DNA from: JAHEFU01 sp041395205
GTDB taxonomy: Bacteria; 4484-113; JAFGCY01
Direction: 5' to 3'
Length of the DNA stretch: 64,000 bases
Assembly (NCBI GenBank): GCA_041395205.1
Contig: JAWLAZ010000001.1
Span: forward strand, 930,001-994,000
The notes below the pieces were generated by a model, which saw nothing but the letters and a program-made list of their open reading frames with translations, had not been told where the DNA came from and made no database searches. Shown piece after piece: positions 28,785-37,878 of this stretch. The first letter of the stretch is position 1. Each line of letters begins with the position of its first letter. Position numbers and translations under genes: made by a program.

Positions 28785-29450
28785 GTGACTTCCGACCCAC
28801 AGTCCCGTCCACCGCTGCGGCTAGCCGTGCTGATCTCCGGCGGCGGTTCCACGCTGCGAAACATCCTCGAGCGCATTGGTGAGGGGCGGCTCAATGCCGA
28901 GGTGGTGGGCGTGGTGGCCAGCCGCGACTGCGGCGGACTGCAGCATGCGGCGGACTTCAATGTGCCCTCCGCCATCGTCGAGCGCGGCCAGCCCTTTGAT
29001 GCCGCGGATTTCGCCGCGCGCATCACGGCGCAGCTGGAGCAGTGGCAGCCCGGGCTGATCATCTTCGGCGGCTTCCTCTCGCTCTACCTGCTGCCGGAGC
29101 AGTACCGGGGGCGCGCCATCAACACGCATCCCGCCCTGCTGCCGGCCTTCGGCGGGCAGGGCATGTACGGCGACCGCGTCCACCAGGCGGTGCTGGACAG
29201 CGGGACGCGGGTCACGGGCTGCACGGTGCATCTCGTGGACGATGAATATGACCACGGCGGAATCGTGCTGCAGAAGGTCGTGCCGGTGCTGCCCGGAGAT
29301 ACGGTGGCGAGCCTCGGGGAGCGCGTGCGCCTGGCGGAGCGGGAGCTTCTGCCACTCGTGATCAGCCTCTGGGCCGAGGGCCGGATCAGCGTGGACGGCG
29401 GCGGGCGGCTGAGCATCGCCGATCGCGAACTGTTCAGTACATCCGACTGA
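28785..29450 (+). CDS. purN: Phosphoribosylglycinamide formyltransferase
   Basis: 221 residues. GTG 28785 lies 6 nt after TATAAT with no Shine-Dalgarno. GAR transformylase transfers a formyl group from 10-formyl-THF to GAR in de novo purine synthesis. Visible motifs: the phosphate-binding LISGGGSTLRN, the catalytic Asn and His in INTHPALLPAF, and Asp in VHLVDDEYDHGGIV. It is full length plus a short C-terminal extension. It is isolated from other pur genes. Confidence 0.95.
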   Translation: MTSDPQSRPPLRLAVLISGGGSTLRNILERIGEGRLNAEVVGVVASRDCGGLQHAADFNVPSAIVERGQPFDAADFAARITAQLEQWQPGLIIFGGFLSLYLLPEQYRGRAINTHPALLPAFGGQGMYGDRVHQAVLDSGTRVTGCTVHLVDDEYDHGGIVLQKVVPVLPGDTVASLGERVRLAERELLPLVISLWAEGRISVDGGGRLSIADRELFSTSD

Positions 29451-29810
29451 TACAAGGGGCAAACGACGGAGTCGCGGCTGCTGAACAATGCAGCGGCGGG
29501 GCTGGTCTGAGAATCACCTGCGGCGGCATGCAGCGGCCTGTAAATAAATAACCGCCACCGGGCTCTGTGAGGGATCAACCATACAGACCGGCAGCGGCTG
29601 GGATGGGTATGGGATATACCGTTACGGCCCGCTTCAGCCGTTGCGGGCCGGTGCCAGACGGAATCACACCCCGGGCCGTACACTAAAAGGTGCTAAACCC
29701 CTCTGACAATCCCAATTTAACCGTTTTGCCCCGGCTTTGACAGGGACAGTTCCGGGCTTTATCACCAGAGACACTTTCTCAACTGGCTGGCCCGGCAGGG
29801 GGACACTGCC
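29451..29810. other. Intergenic stretch without a recognisable gene
   Basis: About 360 bp between the convergent ends of purN and the ankyrin gene. It contains GC-rich dyads and TTGACA at 29737, but I see no complete promoter, terminator with T-run, or reading frame with protein-like content. Confidence 0.4.
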
Positions 29811-30653
29811 TCAGGGCTGATCAGCACTGGCCAGCAGCTCCAGTACGGCGGGCCAGCTCCCGGCCAGTTCCCGCGCATTCCGGCCCGCTGCATCCCGCGC
29901 CTGGGGGTCCGCGCCGAACTCCAGCAGCAGGCCGGCCAGCTCCGCATTGCCGTTGGCGCAGGCCGTGAGCAGAGCCGTGCGGCCCTCGCGGTCGCGGGAT
30001 TCAATGTCCGCAGCGAGCTGCAGCAGCACGCTCGTGCTCTGCAGGTCGCCATTGCGCGCGCAGTACAGCAGGGCATCGCGTCCGTCGGGACCCCGCTGCG
30101 CAATGTCCGCACCGTGATTGATCAGCAGTTCCAGCATCCCGGGCTCGAAATTGCGGGCCGCCAGCAGCAGCGGGCTGAAGCCCTCGCTGTCCACGGGATC
30201 AGGTTTTGCGCCACGCTCCAGCAGGCGCTCCACCAGCAGGCTGTCCTCGAAGACCACGGCATTGTGCAGCGGAGTGCGGCCGCGCTCATCCAGGGCGTTG
30301 ATGTCCGCACCGCGCTCCAGCAGCATGAGCGCGATGCTGTCCTGCTGCTGGTTGCAGGCCACGTGCAGGGCCGTGGAGCCGTCCTTCAGGTTGTGCAGGT
30401 TGATGTCCGCCCCGCGCTGGATCAGGTCCGTGATGATCTCCGGCCGGCCCGTGAACACTGCGAGCTGCAGCGGCGGCCAGTACCATTCGCCGCCGAGCGG
30501 GGCATCAATGTCTTCCACGCGTCCGATCAGCTCCGTATAGCGCTGCAGGTCCCCGGAGCTGATGGCTGCGGCCAGGGCATCTGGGTCGTGCCGCGTGCAG
30601 GCCGCTGCCAGCAGGGCCAGCAGGACGGGCAGCAGGGCGGGCAGGACGCGCAC
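29811..30653 (-). CDS. Ankyrin-repeat lipoprotein
   Basis: 280 residues from GTG 30653, placed 6 nt after TAGGAT. A lipoprotein signal (LLALLAAAC) is followed by six to seven ankyrin repeats, e.g. DGSTALHVACNQQQDSIALM, RGRTPLHNAV, EGRTALLTACANGNAELAGLL. Ankyrin stacks bind proteins; the target is unknown. It is divergent from addB with only 45 bp between the starts, so the two promoters are back to back. Confidence 0.88.
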   Translation of the reverse strand: MRVLPALLPVLLALLAAACTRHDPDALAAAISSGDLQRYTELIGRVEDIDAPLGGEWYWPPLQLAVFTGRPEIITDLIQRGADINLHNLKDGSTALHVACNQQQDSIALMLLERGADINALDERGRTPLHNAVVFEDSLLVERLLERGAKPDPVDSEGFSPLLLAARNFEPGMLELLINHGADIAQRGPDGRDALLYCARNGDLQSTSVLLQLAADIESRDREGRTALLTACANGNAELAGLLLEFGADPQARDAAGRNARELAGSWPAVLELLASADQP

Positions 30654-30698
30654 CCGGCAATCCTAGCAGCCGCGGCGGACTGGCTATACTAGACGGCA

Positions 30699-33600
30699 AT
30701 GCCCAGGCTGACGATGCTTCTCGGAAAGGCCGGCAGCGGCAAGACGGAGCTGCTGCTGGAGCGGGTGTGTCGCCGCGCGGCCCAGTCCCCGCTGGCCTCC
30801 GTGCAGCATCCGCCCCTGCTCGTGATCGTCCCGGAGCAGCAGGCACTGATGACGGAACAGGCCCTGCTCAGCCGGCTCGGGAAGCTGCTCGGGCGGCCCG
30901 CGGCCACCAGCCGGATCCGCGTGATGAGCCTCAGCCGGCTGGGGAACTGGCTCAGTGCCGAGGCGGGGCAGCAGCTGCGCCGCGACGGCGATCTGGGCCG
31001 CCGCCTGCTGATCTGGCGCATATTAACCGAGCTGGAGGGGACTGAGCGCCGCGAGGGCCGCCAGGCCAGGGTGGAACAGCTCAGCGAGGTGCTCGCCGAA
31101 CTGCGGCAGTTCGGGACCAGCCCCGCAGAGCTGCGCGAGCGCAGCCGGGAACTGGCCGGGCAGCCGGCCCCGAGCCGCAGTGCAGAGGAACTGCCACAGC
31201 GCCTGCTGGAACTGGCGGAGCTGCAGGAGCGCTACCTGCTGGCCTGCAATGAACTGGGCCTGCAGTTCGCCAGCGGTGCCGCCGAGATCCCGCGCCTGCT
31301 GTCATCCCGGCTCTGGCCGCTGCTGGAATACACGGAAGTACATATCGACGGCTTCGCCGGCTTCACCCCGCCGGAGGAGGATGCGCTGCTGGCCCTGCTG
31401 ACGCGCACGGCGGGTGTCAGCATCAGCGTGCTGCTTGATCCGCAGCGCCTGGAAGGTCCGTTGCCAACTGACAGTGCGGACTGGTTCGCCCCAGGCCGCG
31501 AGCTGTTCCGGCGCATGGGGGAGCTGGCAACGCGGGCCGGGATCCGCCCGGAGCTCGTGCCCCTGCAGGACAGCCCGCGCTGGCAGGGCGATGCGGCGGG
31601 TCTGGCCGTACTCGCCGATCAGGGCGCGATGCCGCCCGGCAGGGCCACTGAGCCCGTGCCGCTGGAGTTCGTGGTCTGCAATGATGAACGCACCGAGGTG
31701 CAGGAGGCCGTGCGCCGCGTGCGCAGGCTGATGCGCGAGCAGGGCCTGCGGGCCTCGCAGATCAGCATCATCGCGCGTGACCTCGGACCCTATGCCGAGC
31801 TGCTGCAGATGCGGCTCGCCGAACACGGCATCCCGGCCTTCATCGACCGCCGCATGCCGCTCTCCTACCATCCGCTGCTGCAGCTGCTGCGCGGCACGCT
31901 GCGGCTCGCCAGCGGACTGGCTGGCAATGAGGAACTGGCGGGCCTACTGCGCTGCGGGCTCCTGCCCTTTGACGACGAAGCGCTCCCGCAGCAGCAGGCC
32001 GTTGACAGGCTGCTGAACTATGCGGCCACCCATGGCCTGGGGGTTTCCCGCTGGCTGGATGAGCGGGACTGGAACTGGCACCGCGAAATGGCAACGGAGG
32101 AGCGGCGCGCCGGGTCCCGGCGTGATCCGCAGGAACTGCGGGCGGAACTGGCCCGGCTCGATGCCTGGCGGCGGATGCTGCTCAGTCAGGTTGTGGCCCT
32201 GCGCGACTATCTGCAGTCCGGCACGGCCCGGCTCGGAGAGCTGCTCACGCGCCTGCTGGAGCTGGTGCCGGAGGAGGGTGACCCGCGCCTCGCTTCCGAG
32301 GAGGATGCACTGGTGCTGGAGCGGGTGCGCGCCCTGCTCACGGAGATGCAGCTCGTGGGCTCGGCACTGGCACTCGGCGGAGAGGACGGGCTGGAGCTGC
32401 GCACGCTCGTCAACTGGCTGGAGTACGGTTTCGGCCGCCTGCAGCAGGCCCTGCCGCCCCTGCGCCAGGAGCATCTGCTGGTCACCGAGGTGGAGCGCGG
32501 CCGCCATCATCCCGTGGCCGCCAGCATCCTGATCGGGCTTGCAGATGGCAACTGGCCCGCCCCCGCCGTGGACAGCCCCTGGTTCAGTGACCTGCAGCGC
32601 GACCTGATCAACGGCAGCGCGCGCCTGCTGAGCGGCGGGGCCCGCGAGGACTGCCAGCGTGAACCCTGGCTGGCGATGATCGCCCTGACCCGGGCCTCCG
32701 GGCGCCTGCTGCTGCTGCGGCCCGCCGCCGATGCCGAGGGCCGCCAGCGTCCGGCCTCGCCCTGGTACCGCGGGCTGCTGGGCTGGAGTGGGCTGCGCGA
32801 GCAGCCGGTCTCGCATGAGCAGGCGCAGAAGATTGACAATATGGAAAGCGAGGGCGACCTCGTGCTGGCCCTGGCGCTTGGCGGACATGAACCGGAGCAG
32901 CTGCCCGGGCTTTCGTTGGCAACGCAGCGCGGGCTGGACTGGGCCCTGGCCTGGCGCAGCCAGCGCCGCCGCAGCCAGCAGCTGGAGCGCAGCCTGCTCG
33001 GCACACAGCTGCAGGACGGCGTGCTGAGCTGCAGCGCCACGCGGCTGGAGCAGTTCGCGGCCTGCCCCTGGAAGCACCATGCGCGCTACTGGCTGCGCCT
33101 GGATGAGCAGCGCGAGCCGGCCTTTGATGCGCTGACACTTGGCAACATGTATCACGAGGTCTTCGAGCGCACGGTCGAGCGCCTGAATGCCGAGGGCTTC
33201 GACTGGCTGAATGGCGACTGGCAACGGATACGCGAACTCAGCCAGGCGGAACTGGCCGGGCTGCGCAGCGAACTGCTGCGCGAGACGGCGCGCGAGCGCG
33301 TGGACTACGTGCTGGAGCGTGCCGGGCTGCTGCTGGAACAGCACAGCCGTGGCCTGCAGGACTGGCTGGCGGCACATGCGGAGCGCCAGCCGCGCCAGAC
33401 GGAACTCGGCTTCGGGCGCAGCGGCGACCTGCTGCCGGCCTATGAACTGGAGGGCCAGGGCCTGCGCCTGCGGCTCAGCGGCTTCATTGACAGGCTGGAC
33501 ATTGACAGCGAGGGCCGGGCCACGGTCGTGGACTACAAGCTCGGGGCGCGCCGCCAGCAGTGGAACCGCCTGCTGGCCGGGCAGCAGCTGCAGCTGCTGG

Positions 33601-34094
33601 TCTACATGCTGGCCCTGCGCGGACGCAGCATCGGCAACGGGCCGCGCCTGGAACCGGCGGATGCGGAGTACCAGCCGCTGGAGGTGCAGTGGGACCGCGA
33701 TGAGCATGCCGACTTCAGTGCCAGCCCCGCGCTGAAACCCGCGGGTCGCGTGAAGGAGGAGGATGCGCCTCAGATCCACGAGGCCCTGCGCGACTGGGCC
33801 CTGGATGAGACGCAGCGCGTGCTGATCGAACTCGGCAGCCGGCTGGCAGGGGGCGAGGTGCGGGCCTGGCCGCTCTCCGACGGCCGCAGCTGGACGGCCT
33901 GCAACGGCTGCCCCTACCGCAGCGTCTGCCGCTTCGACCCCGTGGCGGGGGATGCCTACCGCGAGATGCTGCCGCTTGGCAACCAGGATATCCAGAACCT
34001 GATTCTTGAAGGCCGCCCTGACTTCAGCGGATCGGCCCTGCGCAGTCTTGCCGCGCCGGAAATGGCAACGCGGCCGGAGCCCGGCGATGACTGA
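30699..34094 (+). CDS. addB: AddB/RexB-type helicase-nuclease subunit
   Basis: 1131 residues. ATG 30699 lies 8 nt after TATACT. AddB pairs with AddA to resect double-strand ends for RecA loading. Visible features: Walker A GKAGSGKT at residues 9-16; the RecB-type nuclease domain near the C-terminus (GFIDRLDIDSEG, VVDYKLG); and iron-sulfur cysteines AACPWK upstream plus CNGCPYRSVC at the end, the AddB 4Fe-4S staple. AddB normally reads Chi during resection. The gene overlaps addA by 8 nt. It contains many copies of the TGGCAACG word. Confidence 0.93.
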   Translation: MPRLTMLLGKAGSGKTELLLERVCRRAAQSPLASVQHPPLLVIVPEQQALMTEQALLSRLGKLLGRPAATSRIRVMSLSRLGNWLSAEAGQQLRRDGDLGRRLLIWRILTELEGTERREGRQARVEQLSEVLAELRQFGTSPAELRERSRELAGQPAPSRSAEELPQRLLELAELQERYLLACNELGLQFASGAAEIPRLLSSRLWPLLEYTEVHIDGFAGFTPPEEDALLALLTRTAGVSISVLLDPQRLEGPLPTDSADWFAPGRELFRRMGELATRAGIRPELVPLQDSPRWQGDAAGLAVLADQGAMPPGRATEPVPLEFVVCNDERTEVQEAVRRVRRLMREQGLRASQISIIARDLGPYAELLQMRLAEHGIPAFIDRRMPLSYHPLLQLLRGTLRLASGLAGNEELAGLLRCGLLPFDDEALPQQQAVDRLLNYAATHGLGVSRWLDERDWNWHREMATEERRAGSRRDPQELRAELARLDAWRRMLLSQVVALRDYLQSGTARLGELLTRLLELVPEEGDPRLASEEDALVLERVRALLTEMQLVGSALALGGEDGLELRTLVNWLEYGFGRLQQALPPLRQEHLLVTEVERGRHHPVAASILIGLADGNWPAPAVDSPWFSDLQRDLINGSARLLSGGAREDCQREPWLAMIALTRASGRLLLLRPAADAEGRQRPASPWYRGLLGWSGLREQPVSHEQAQKIDNMESEGDLVLALALGGHEPEQLPGLSLATQRGLDWALAWRSQRRRSQQLERSLLGTQLQDGVLSCSATRLEQFAACPWKHHARYWLRLDEQREPAFDALTLGNMYHEVFERTVERLNAEGFDWLNGDWQRIRELSQAELAGLRSELLRETARERVDYVLERAGLLLEQHSRGLQDWLAAHAERQPRQTELGFGRSGDLLPAYELEGQGLRLRLSGFIDRLDIDSEGRATVVDYKLGARRQQWNRLLAGQQLQLLVYMLALRGRSIGNGPRLEPADAEYQPLEVQWDRDEHADFSASPALKPAGRVKEEDAPQIHEALRDWALDETQRVLIELGSRLAGGEVRAWPLSDGRSWTACNGCPYRSVCRFDPVAGDAYREMLPLGNQDIQNLILEGRPDFSGSALRSLAAPEMATRPEPGDD

Positions 34095-37000
34095 GCGGGG
34101 CTGGACGGAACAGCAGCTGCAGGCCATCACGGAGCGCCGGCGTGAACTGGCGGTCGGGGCCGCGGCCGGCTCGGGCAAGACCGCCGTGCTGATCGAACGC
34201 GTGGTGCGGGCCGCACTCGGCCAGGGCGTGGACGGGCCGCTGGAACCAGTGGCACTGGACCGGATGCTGATCGTGACCTTCACGCGCGCCGCCGCCGCCG
34301 AACTGCGGGCCCGGCTGCATGCCGCGCTGGCAACGGAGCTGGAACGGCGGCGCAGCAGCGGGCAGGACACGGCGCAGATCCGCGAGCAGCTGGCCCTGCT
34401 GCCGGCGGCGCGGATCAGCACCATCCACAGCTTCTGTTCAGCCCTGATCCGCAGCTACGGGCATGAAAGCGGCAGTTCGCTGCAGCGCCTGCTCAGCGAG
34501 GATGAAACGAAACTGGCGCGGCATGAACTGGCCGGCGAACTGCTGGACAGCCTGCTGGCCGAGGACAGCGAGTCCGGGGCACGGATGCGCGAACTGGCCC
34601 TGGCCTGGGGCGGCAGCGAGGGTGTTGGCAGCGAGGACATCAGCGGCGGGGAGCGCGGCTCCAGCCTGCGGCGCAGTGTGCTGAGGCTGGCGGAGTTCCT
34701 GCGCTCCCTCGATGACCCGCAGCGCTGGTGGGAGGAGCTGGCGAGCCTCAGCGAACTGGACCCTGATGAATGCGATCCGCAGCATCCGCTGCTGCAGGCG
34801 CTTGACAACATGCTGCGCAGCTGGGCGGCCGAGATGCTGTGCCGCGATGGCGAGGCCCGGGAGTATCTGGCAACGCAGGCCCCGGACTGCAGCTTCATGC
34901 GGATCATCTCCCGGCGCGAGCCGCTGCTGCGCGGACTGTCAATCAGCGCGGGCTGGGAGGCCTGTGCGGAACTGCTCGGGCGGCTGAAGCAGAAGCAGGA
35001 TGACCTGCCCTGGAAGCCGACGCTGCTCACCGCCGAGGCCCGCGACCTGAAGAACGAGCCTGAGCTGCAGGCCTGGATCCGCGCGCGCAGGGAACCGCTG
35101 GCGCGCAGTGCGGCGGACTGGCTGGAATACCTCTCCCAGGACTGGGCGGAGCTGGCCCGGCGCGAGAACAGCGTGCGAGAATTGCTGGCAACGCTGCACC
35201 GGGCCACGCTCGCGCTGCTGGAACACTATGACGACTGGAAACGCGCGCGGGCGGTGATGGACTATTCCGACCTCGAGCACGGGGCCTTCGCCGTGCTCAG
35301 CCGGCGTGATGCCGATGGCCGACTGCTGCGCGACTCCGCGGGTGAACTGCTGCCCTCGGACAGTGCGCTGGAACTGCGCGCCCAGCTGCGGATGCTGATG
35401 GTCGATGAGTACCAGGACACCAATCCGCTGCAGGATGCGATCCTGCGGCTGGTGACCCCCGCGCCCGTCGGTACGGGCCGTCCGGCCTTCGTGGTCGGCG
35501 ACGTGAAGCAGAGCATCTACGCCTTCCGCCTGGCAACGCCGGGACTCTTCACCGAGCGCCTGCGCCTGCTGGAAGCGAGCCCCGACGGGCTGGCGATCAC
35601 GCTCAACCGCAACTTTCGCAGCCGCGCTGCCGTCGTCCGCGCCGTGAACAGCGTGTTCAGCGGGCTGCTGACGGAGGATTTCGGCGGACAGGACTACAGT
35701 GCCAACCGCCTGGTGCAGGCCGCCGTCTACCCCGAACCGGAGACTGAGCTGCGCCCGCGCCTGCATCTCGTCAGCACGGATGCCGAAGGAGATGACGAGG
35801 ATGATGCCGATCTGGCAACGGACCGCCTGGTCTACCGCCGCGTGGCGCGAATCCTGCGCGGGATCCACAGTGCCGGCCGGCCGGTGACGGACCCGCATAC
35901 GGGGGAACTGCGCCCCGTGCAGTGGCGCGACATGGTGGTGCTGATGCGCAGCACCAGCGGGCGCAGCGAGACGCTCGTGAGTGAGCTGGAACTGGAGGGT
36001 GTGCCGGCCTATGCCCCGGGGCGCAGCGGCTTCTACGAACGCCCGGAGGTCAGCGATGTGCTGGCCCTGCTGCGCGTGATTGACAACCCGCTGCAGGACA
36101 TCCCGCTGGCGGCCGTGCTCAGCGGTCCGGCGCTCGGGCTGGGGGTCAGCGAACTGGCAACAGTCGCGCAGCAGGAGACGGCGGACGGATCGCGTTCGCT
36201 CTGGGACAGGCTGCAGGCCTGGCTGGCAGCGCATCCCGGCCAGGAGCCGGCAGGGCGGCTGCGGGACTTCCTCGCACGGCTTGAGCAGTGGCGCAGCGAG
36301 GCCCGCAGCCAGCCGCTGGGGCAGCTGCTCTGGCAGCTCTACCACGAGGCGGGCCTGCTGCCGGCGGCCGCCGCCCTCGAGCGCGGCTCGCAGCGCGTTG
36401 CCAATCTGTTCGTGCTGCACGAACTGGCGCGCGGCTTCGAGCAGAATGAGCGCCAGGGCCTGGCCCGCTTCCTGCACTTCCTCGAGCACAGCCGCCGCAG
36501 CGCCGGGGACCTCGGTGAGGCCCCGCTGCTGTCCGAGGCCCAGGATGTGGTGCGCCTGATGACCGTGCACCAGTCCAAGGGCCTGGAATTCCCGGTGGTG
36601 GTCCTGCCGGACATCCACCGCCGCTTCAACATGATGGACCTCGCCGGTGACGTGCTCTGGGAGCGCGGCAGCGGGATCGGCGGGCGCTATGTGAACCTGC
36701 GCGGGGCTGATCCGCTGCGCAGTGAGACCCTCGGTCGCCGCGTGGTGGGCCAGGCCCTGCGCCGCCAGCTGGCGGCGGAGGAGCTGCGCATCCTCTATGT
36801 GGCCCTGACCCGCGCCCGCGAGCAGCTGGAGCTGGTTGCCGCCGTACGCCCGGACTACCGCGACACGCTCTCCGACAGCCATCCCGGTCCGCTGGCGACA
36901 TGCGCCCTGGACTGGATCGGCCCGCAGCTCGCGGGGGCGATCTGCCCGGAGCGCTTCAGCGGGGCCGGCAGCTGGGAAGTGGTTGACAGCCTGCCGCGCC

Positions 37001-37830
37001 TGGAGGAGGAGCCGCGCCCGGCGGAGGCGGAACCACTGGACAGGCCGGGGCTGGAGCAGGCGCTGGAGCGCATCCGCTGGCGTGATCCCTTTGCGGCGCT
37101 GGCCGATCTGCCGCGCAAGCTGACCGTGACCGGGATGGAGCGCCTGCGCGCTGCACATGATGCGGAGGCGGAGGCCGAGGAGGAACTGCCGCTGCCGGCG
37201 GTGCAGGTGCCTGAGACGGCTGAGCCTGAGCCGGAAAGTCCGGATGCCGCCGGAGCGGAGCCGCCGCAGTTCGACCCCGAGGCCCGGGCCCGTGCCATGC
37301 GGCATGGAACGGCGATGCACCTGCTGATGGCCCAGCTTGATCTGCGCCAGCCGCCTGATGAACAGGGCCTCGAGGAACTGATCCAGCGCCTGCTGGCTGA
37401 GGGCCTGCTGGATGCGGAGCTGGCGGAGGGCATCGAGCGCGAGGCCCTGCTTACGTGCTGCCGCCGCCTGGCCGGGAGCGGCCTGCTGGACGGGCTGGAG
37501 CTGCACCGCGAGCTGCCGCTGAGCATGTGCCTGCCGGTCAGTACGCTGCCCGCCCTGCCGCAGGGCATCAGTCCCACGCTGGCGGAGGCTGCGCAGGAAG
37601 TGGTGCTGCAGGGAACGCTGGACCTGCTGGCGGTCGGCCCGGAGCATTTGCTGATCCTCGACTACAAGACGGACCGCACCGGGCGGCGCTTCCTGCTGGA
37701 GCGCCACACGGCGCAGCTGCAGTGGTACTGCCGCATGGCCCGGGCCCTGCTGCCGGAGCATCGCGTGCAGTGGGCACTCTACGGATTCCACGGCGCGGGC
37801 CTCGTCGGCCCCTTTGACTGGACAGCCTGA
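34087..37830 (+). CDS. addA: ATP-dependent helicase/nuclease subunit A
   Basis: 1247 residues from ATG 34087, overlapping addB by 8 nt; longer open frames upstream lie within addB. It is a UvrD/Rep superfamily 1 helicase: Q-motif WTEQQLQAI, Walker A GAAAGSGKTAVL, motif II LMVDEYQDTN, motif III VGDVKQSIY, motif V/VI VHQSKGLEFPVVVLP and LYVALTRAREQL. The C-terminal PD-(D/E)XK nuclease has LDYKTDR. Gene order addB-addA matches Firmicutes and other AddAB bacteria. A glutamate/proline-rich linker lies near residues 1030-1065. Confidence 0.95.
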   Translation: MTERGWTEQQLQAITERRRELAVGAAAGSGKTAVLIERVVRAALGQGVDGPLEPVALDRMLIVTFTRAAAAELRARLHAALATELERRRSSGQDTAQIREQLALLPAARISTIHSFCSALIRSYGHESGSSLQRLLSEDETKLARHELAGELLDSLLAEDSESGARMRELALAWGGSEGVGSEDISGGERGSSLRRSVLRLAEFLRSLDDPQRWWEELASLSELDPDECDPQHPLLQALDNMLRSWAAEMLCRDGEAREYLATQAPDCSFMRIISRREPLLRGLSISAGWEACAELLGRLKQKQDDLPWKPTLLTAEARDLKNEPELQAWIRARREPLARSAADWLEYLSQDWAELARRENSVRELLATLHRATLALLEHYDDWKRARAVMDYSDLEHGAFAVLSRRDADGRLLRDSAGELLPSDSALELRAQLRMLMVDEYQDTNPLQDAILRLVTPAPVGTGRPAFVVGDVKQSIYAFRLATPGLFTERLRLLEASPDGLAITLNRNFRSRAAVVRAVNSVFSGLLTEDFGGQDYSANRLVQAAVYPEPETELRPRLHLVSTDAEGDDEDDADLATDRLVYRRVARILRGIHSAGRPVTDPHTGELRPVQWRDMVVLMRSTSGRSETLVSELELEGVPAYAPGRSGFYERPEVSDVLALLRVIDNPLQDIPLAAVLSGPALGLGVSELATVAQQETADGSRSLWDRLQAWLAAHPGQEPAGRLRDFLARLEQWRSEARSQPLGQLLWQLYHEAGLLPAAAALERGSQRVANLFVLHELARGFEQNERQGLARFLHFLEHSRRSAGDLGEAPLLSEAQDVVRLMTVHQSKGLEFPVVVLPDIHRRFNMMDLAGDVLWERGSGIGGRYVNLRGADPLRSETLGRRVVGQALRRQLAAEELRILYVALTRAREQLELVAAVRPDYRDTLSDSHPGPLATCALDWIGPQLAGAICPERFSGAGSWEVVDSLPRLEEEPRPAEAEPLDRPGLEQALERIRWRDPFAALADLPRKLTVTGMERLRAAHDAEAEAEEELPLPAVQVPETAEPEPESPDAAGAEPPQFDPEARARAMRHGTAMHLLMAQLDLRQPPDEQGLEELIQRLLAEGLLDAELAEGIEREALLTCCRRLAGSGLLDGLELHRELPLSMCLPVSTLPALPQGISPTLAEAAQEVVLQGTLDLLAVGPEHLLILDYKTDRTGRRFLLERHTAQLQWYCRMARALLPEHRVQWALYGFHGAGLVGPFDWTA

Positions 37831-37878
37831 GGCGCTGCAACAGTCGCCGCGCTTCTGCGGTATAGAATCAGTCCCCCG

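Noticed and set aside
31944..34424. An 826-residue open frame antisense to addB
   Set aside because: Shadow of addB; no motif, signal or start context.
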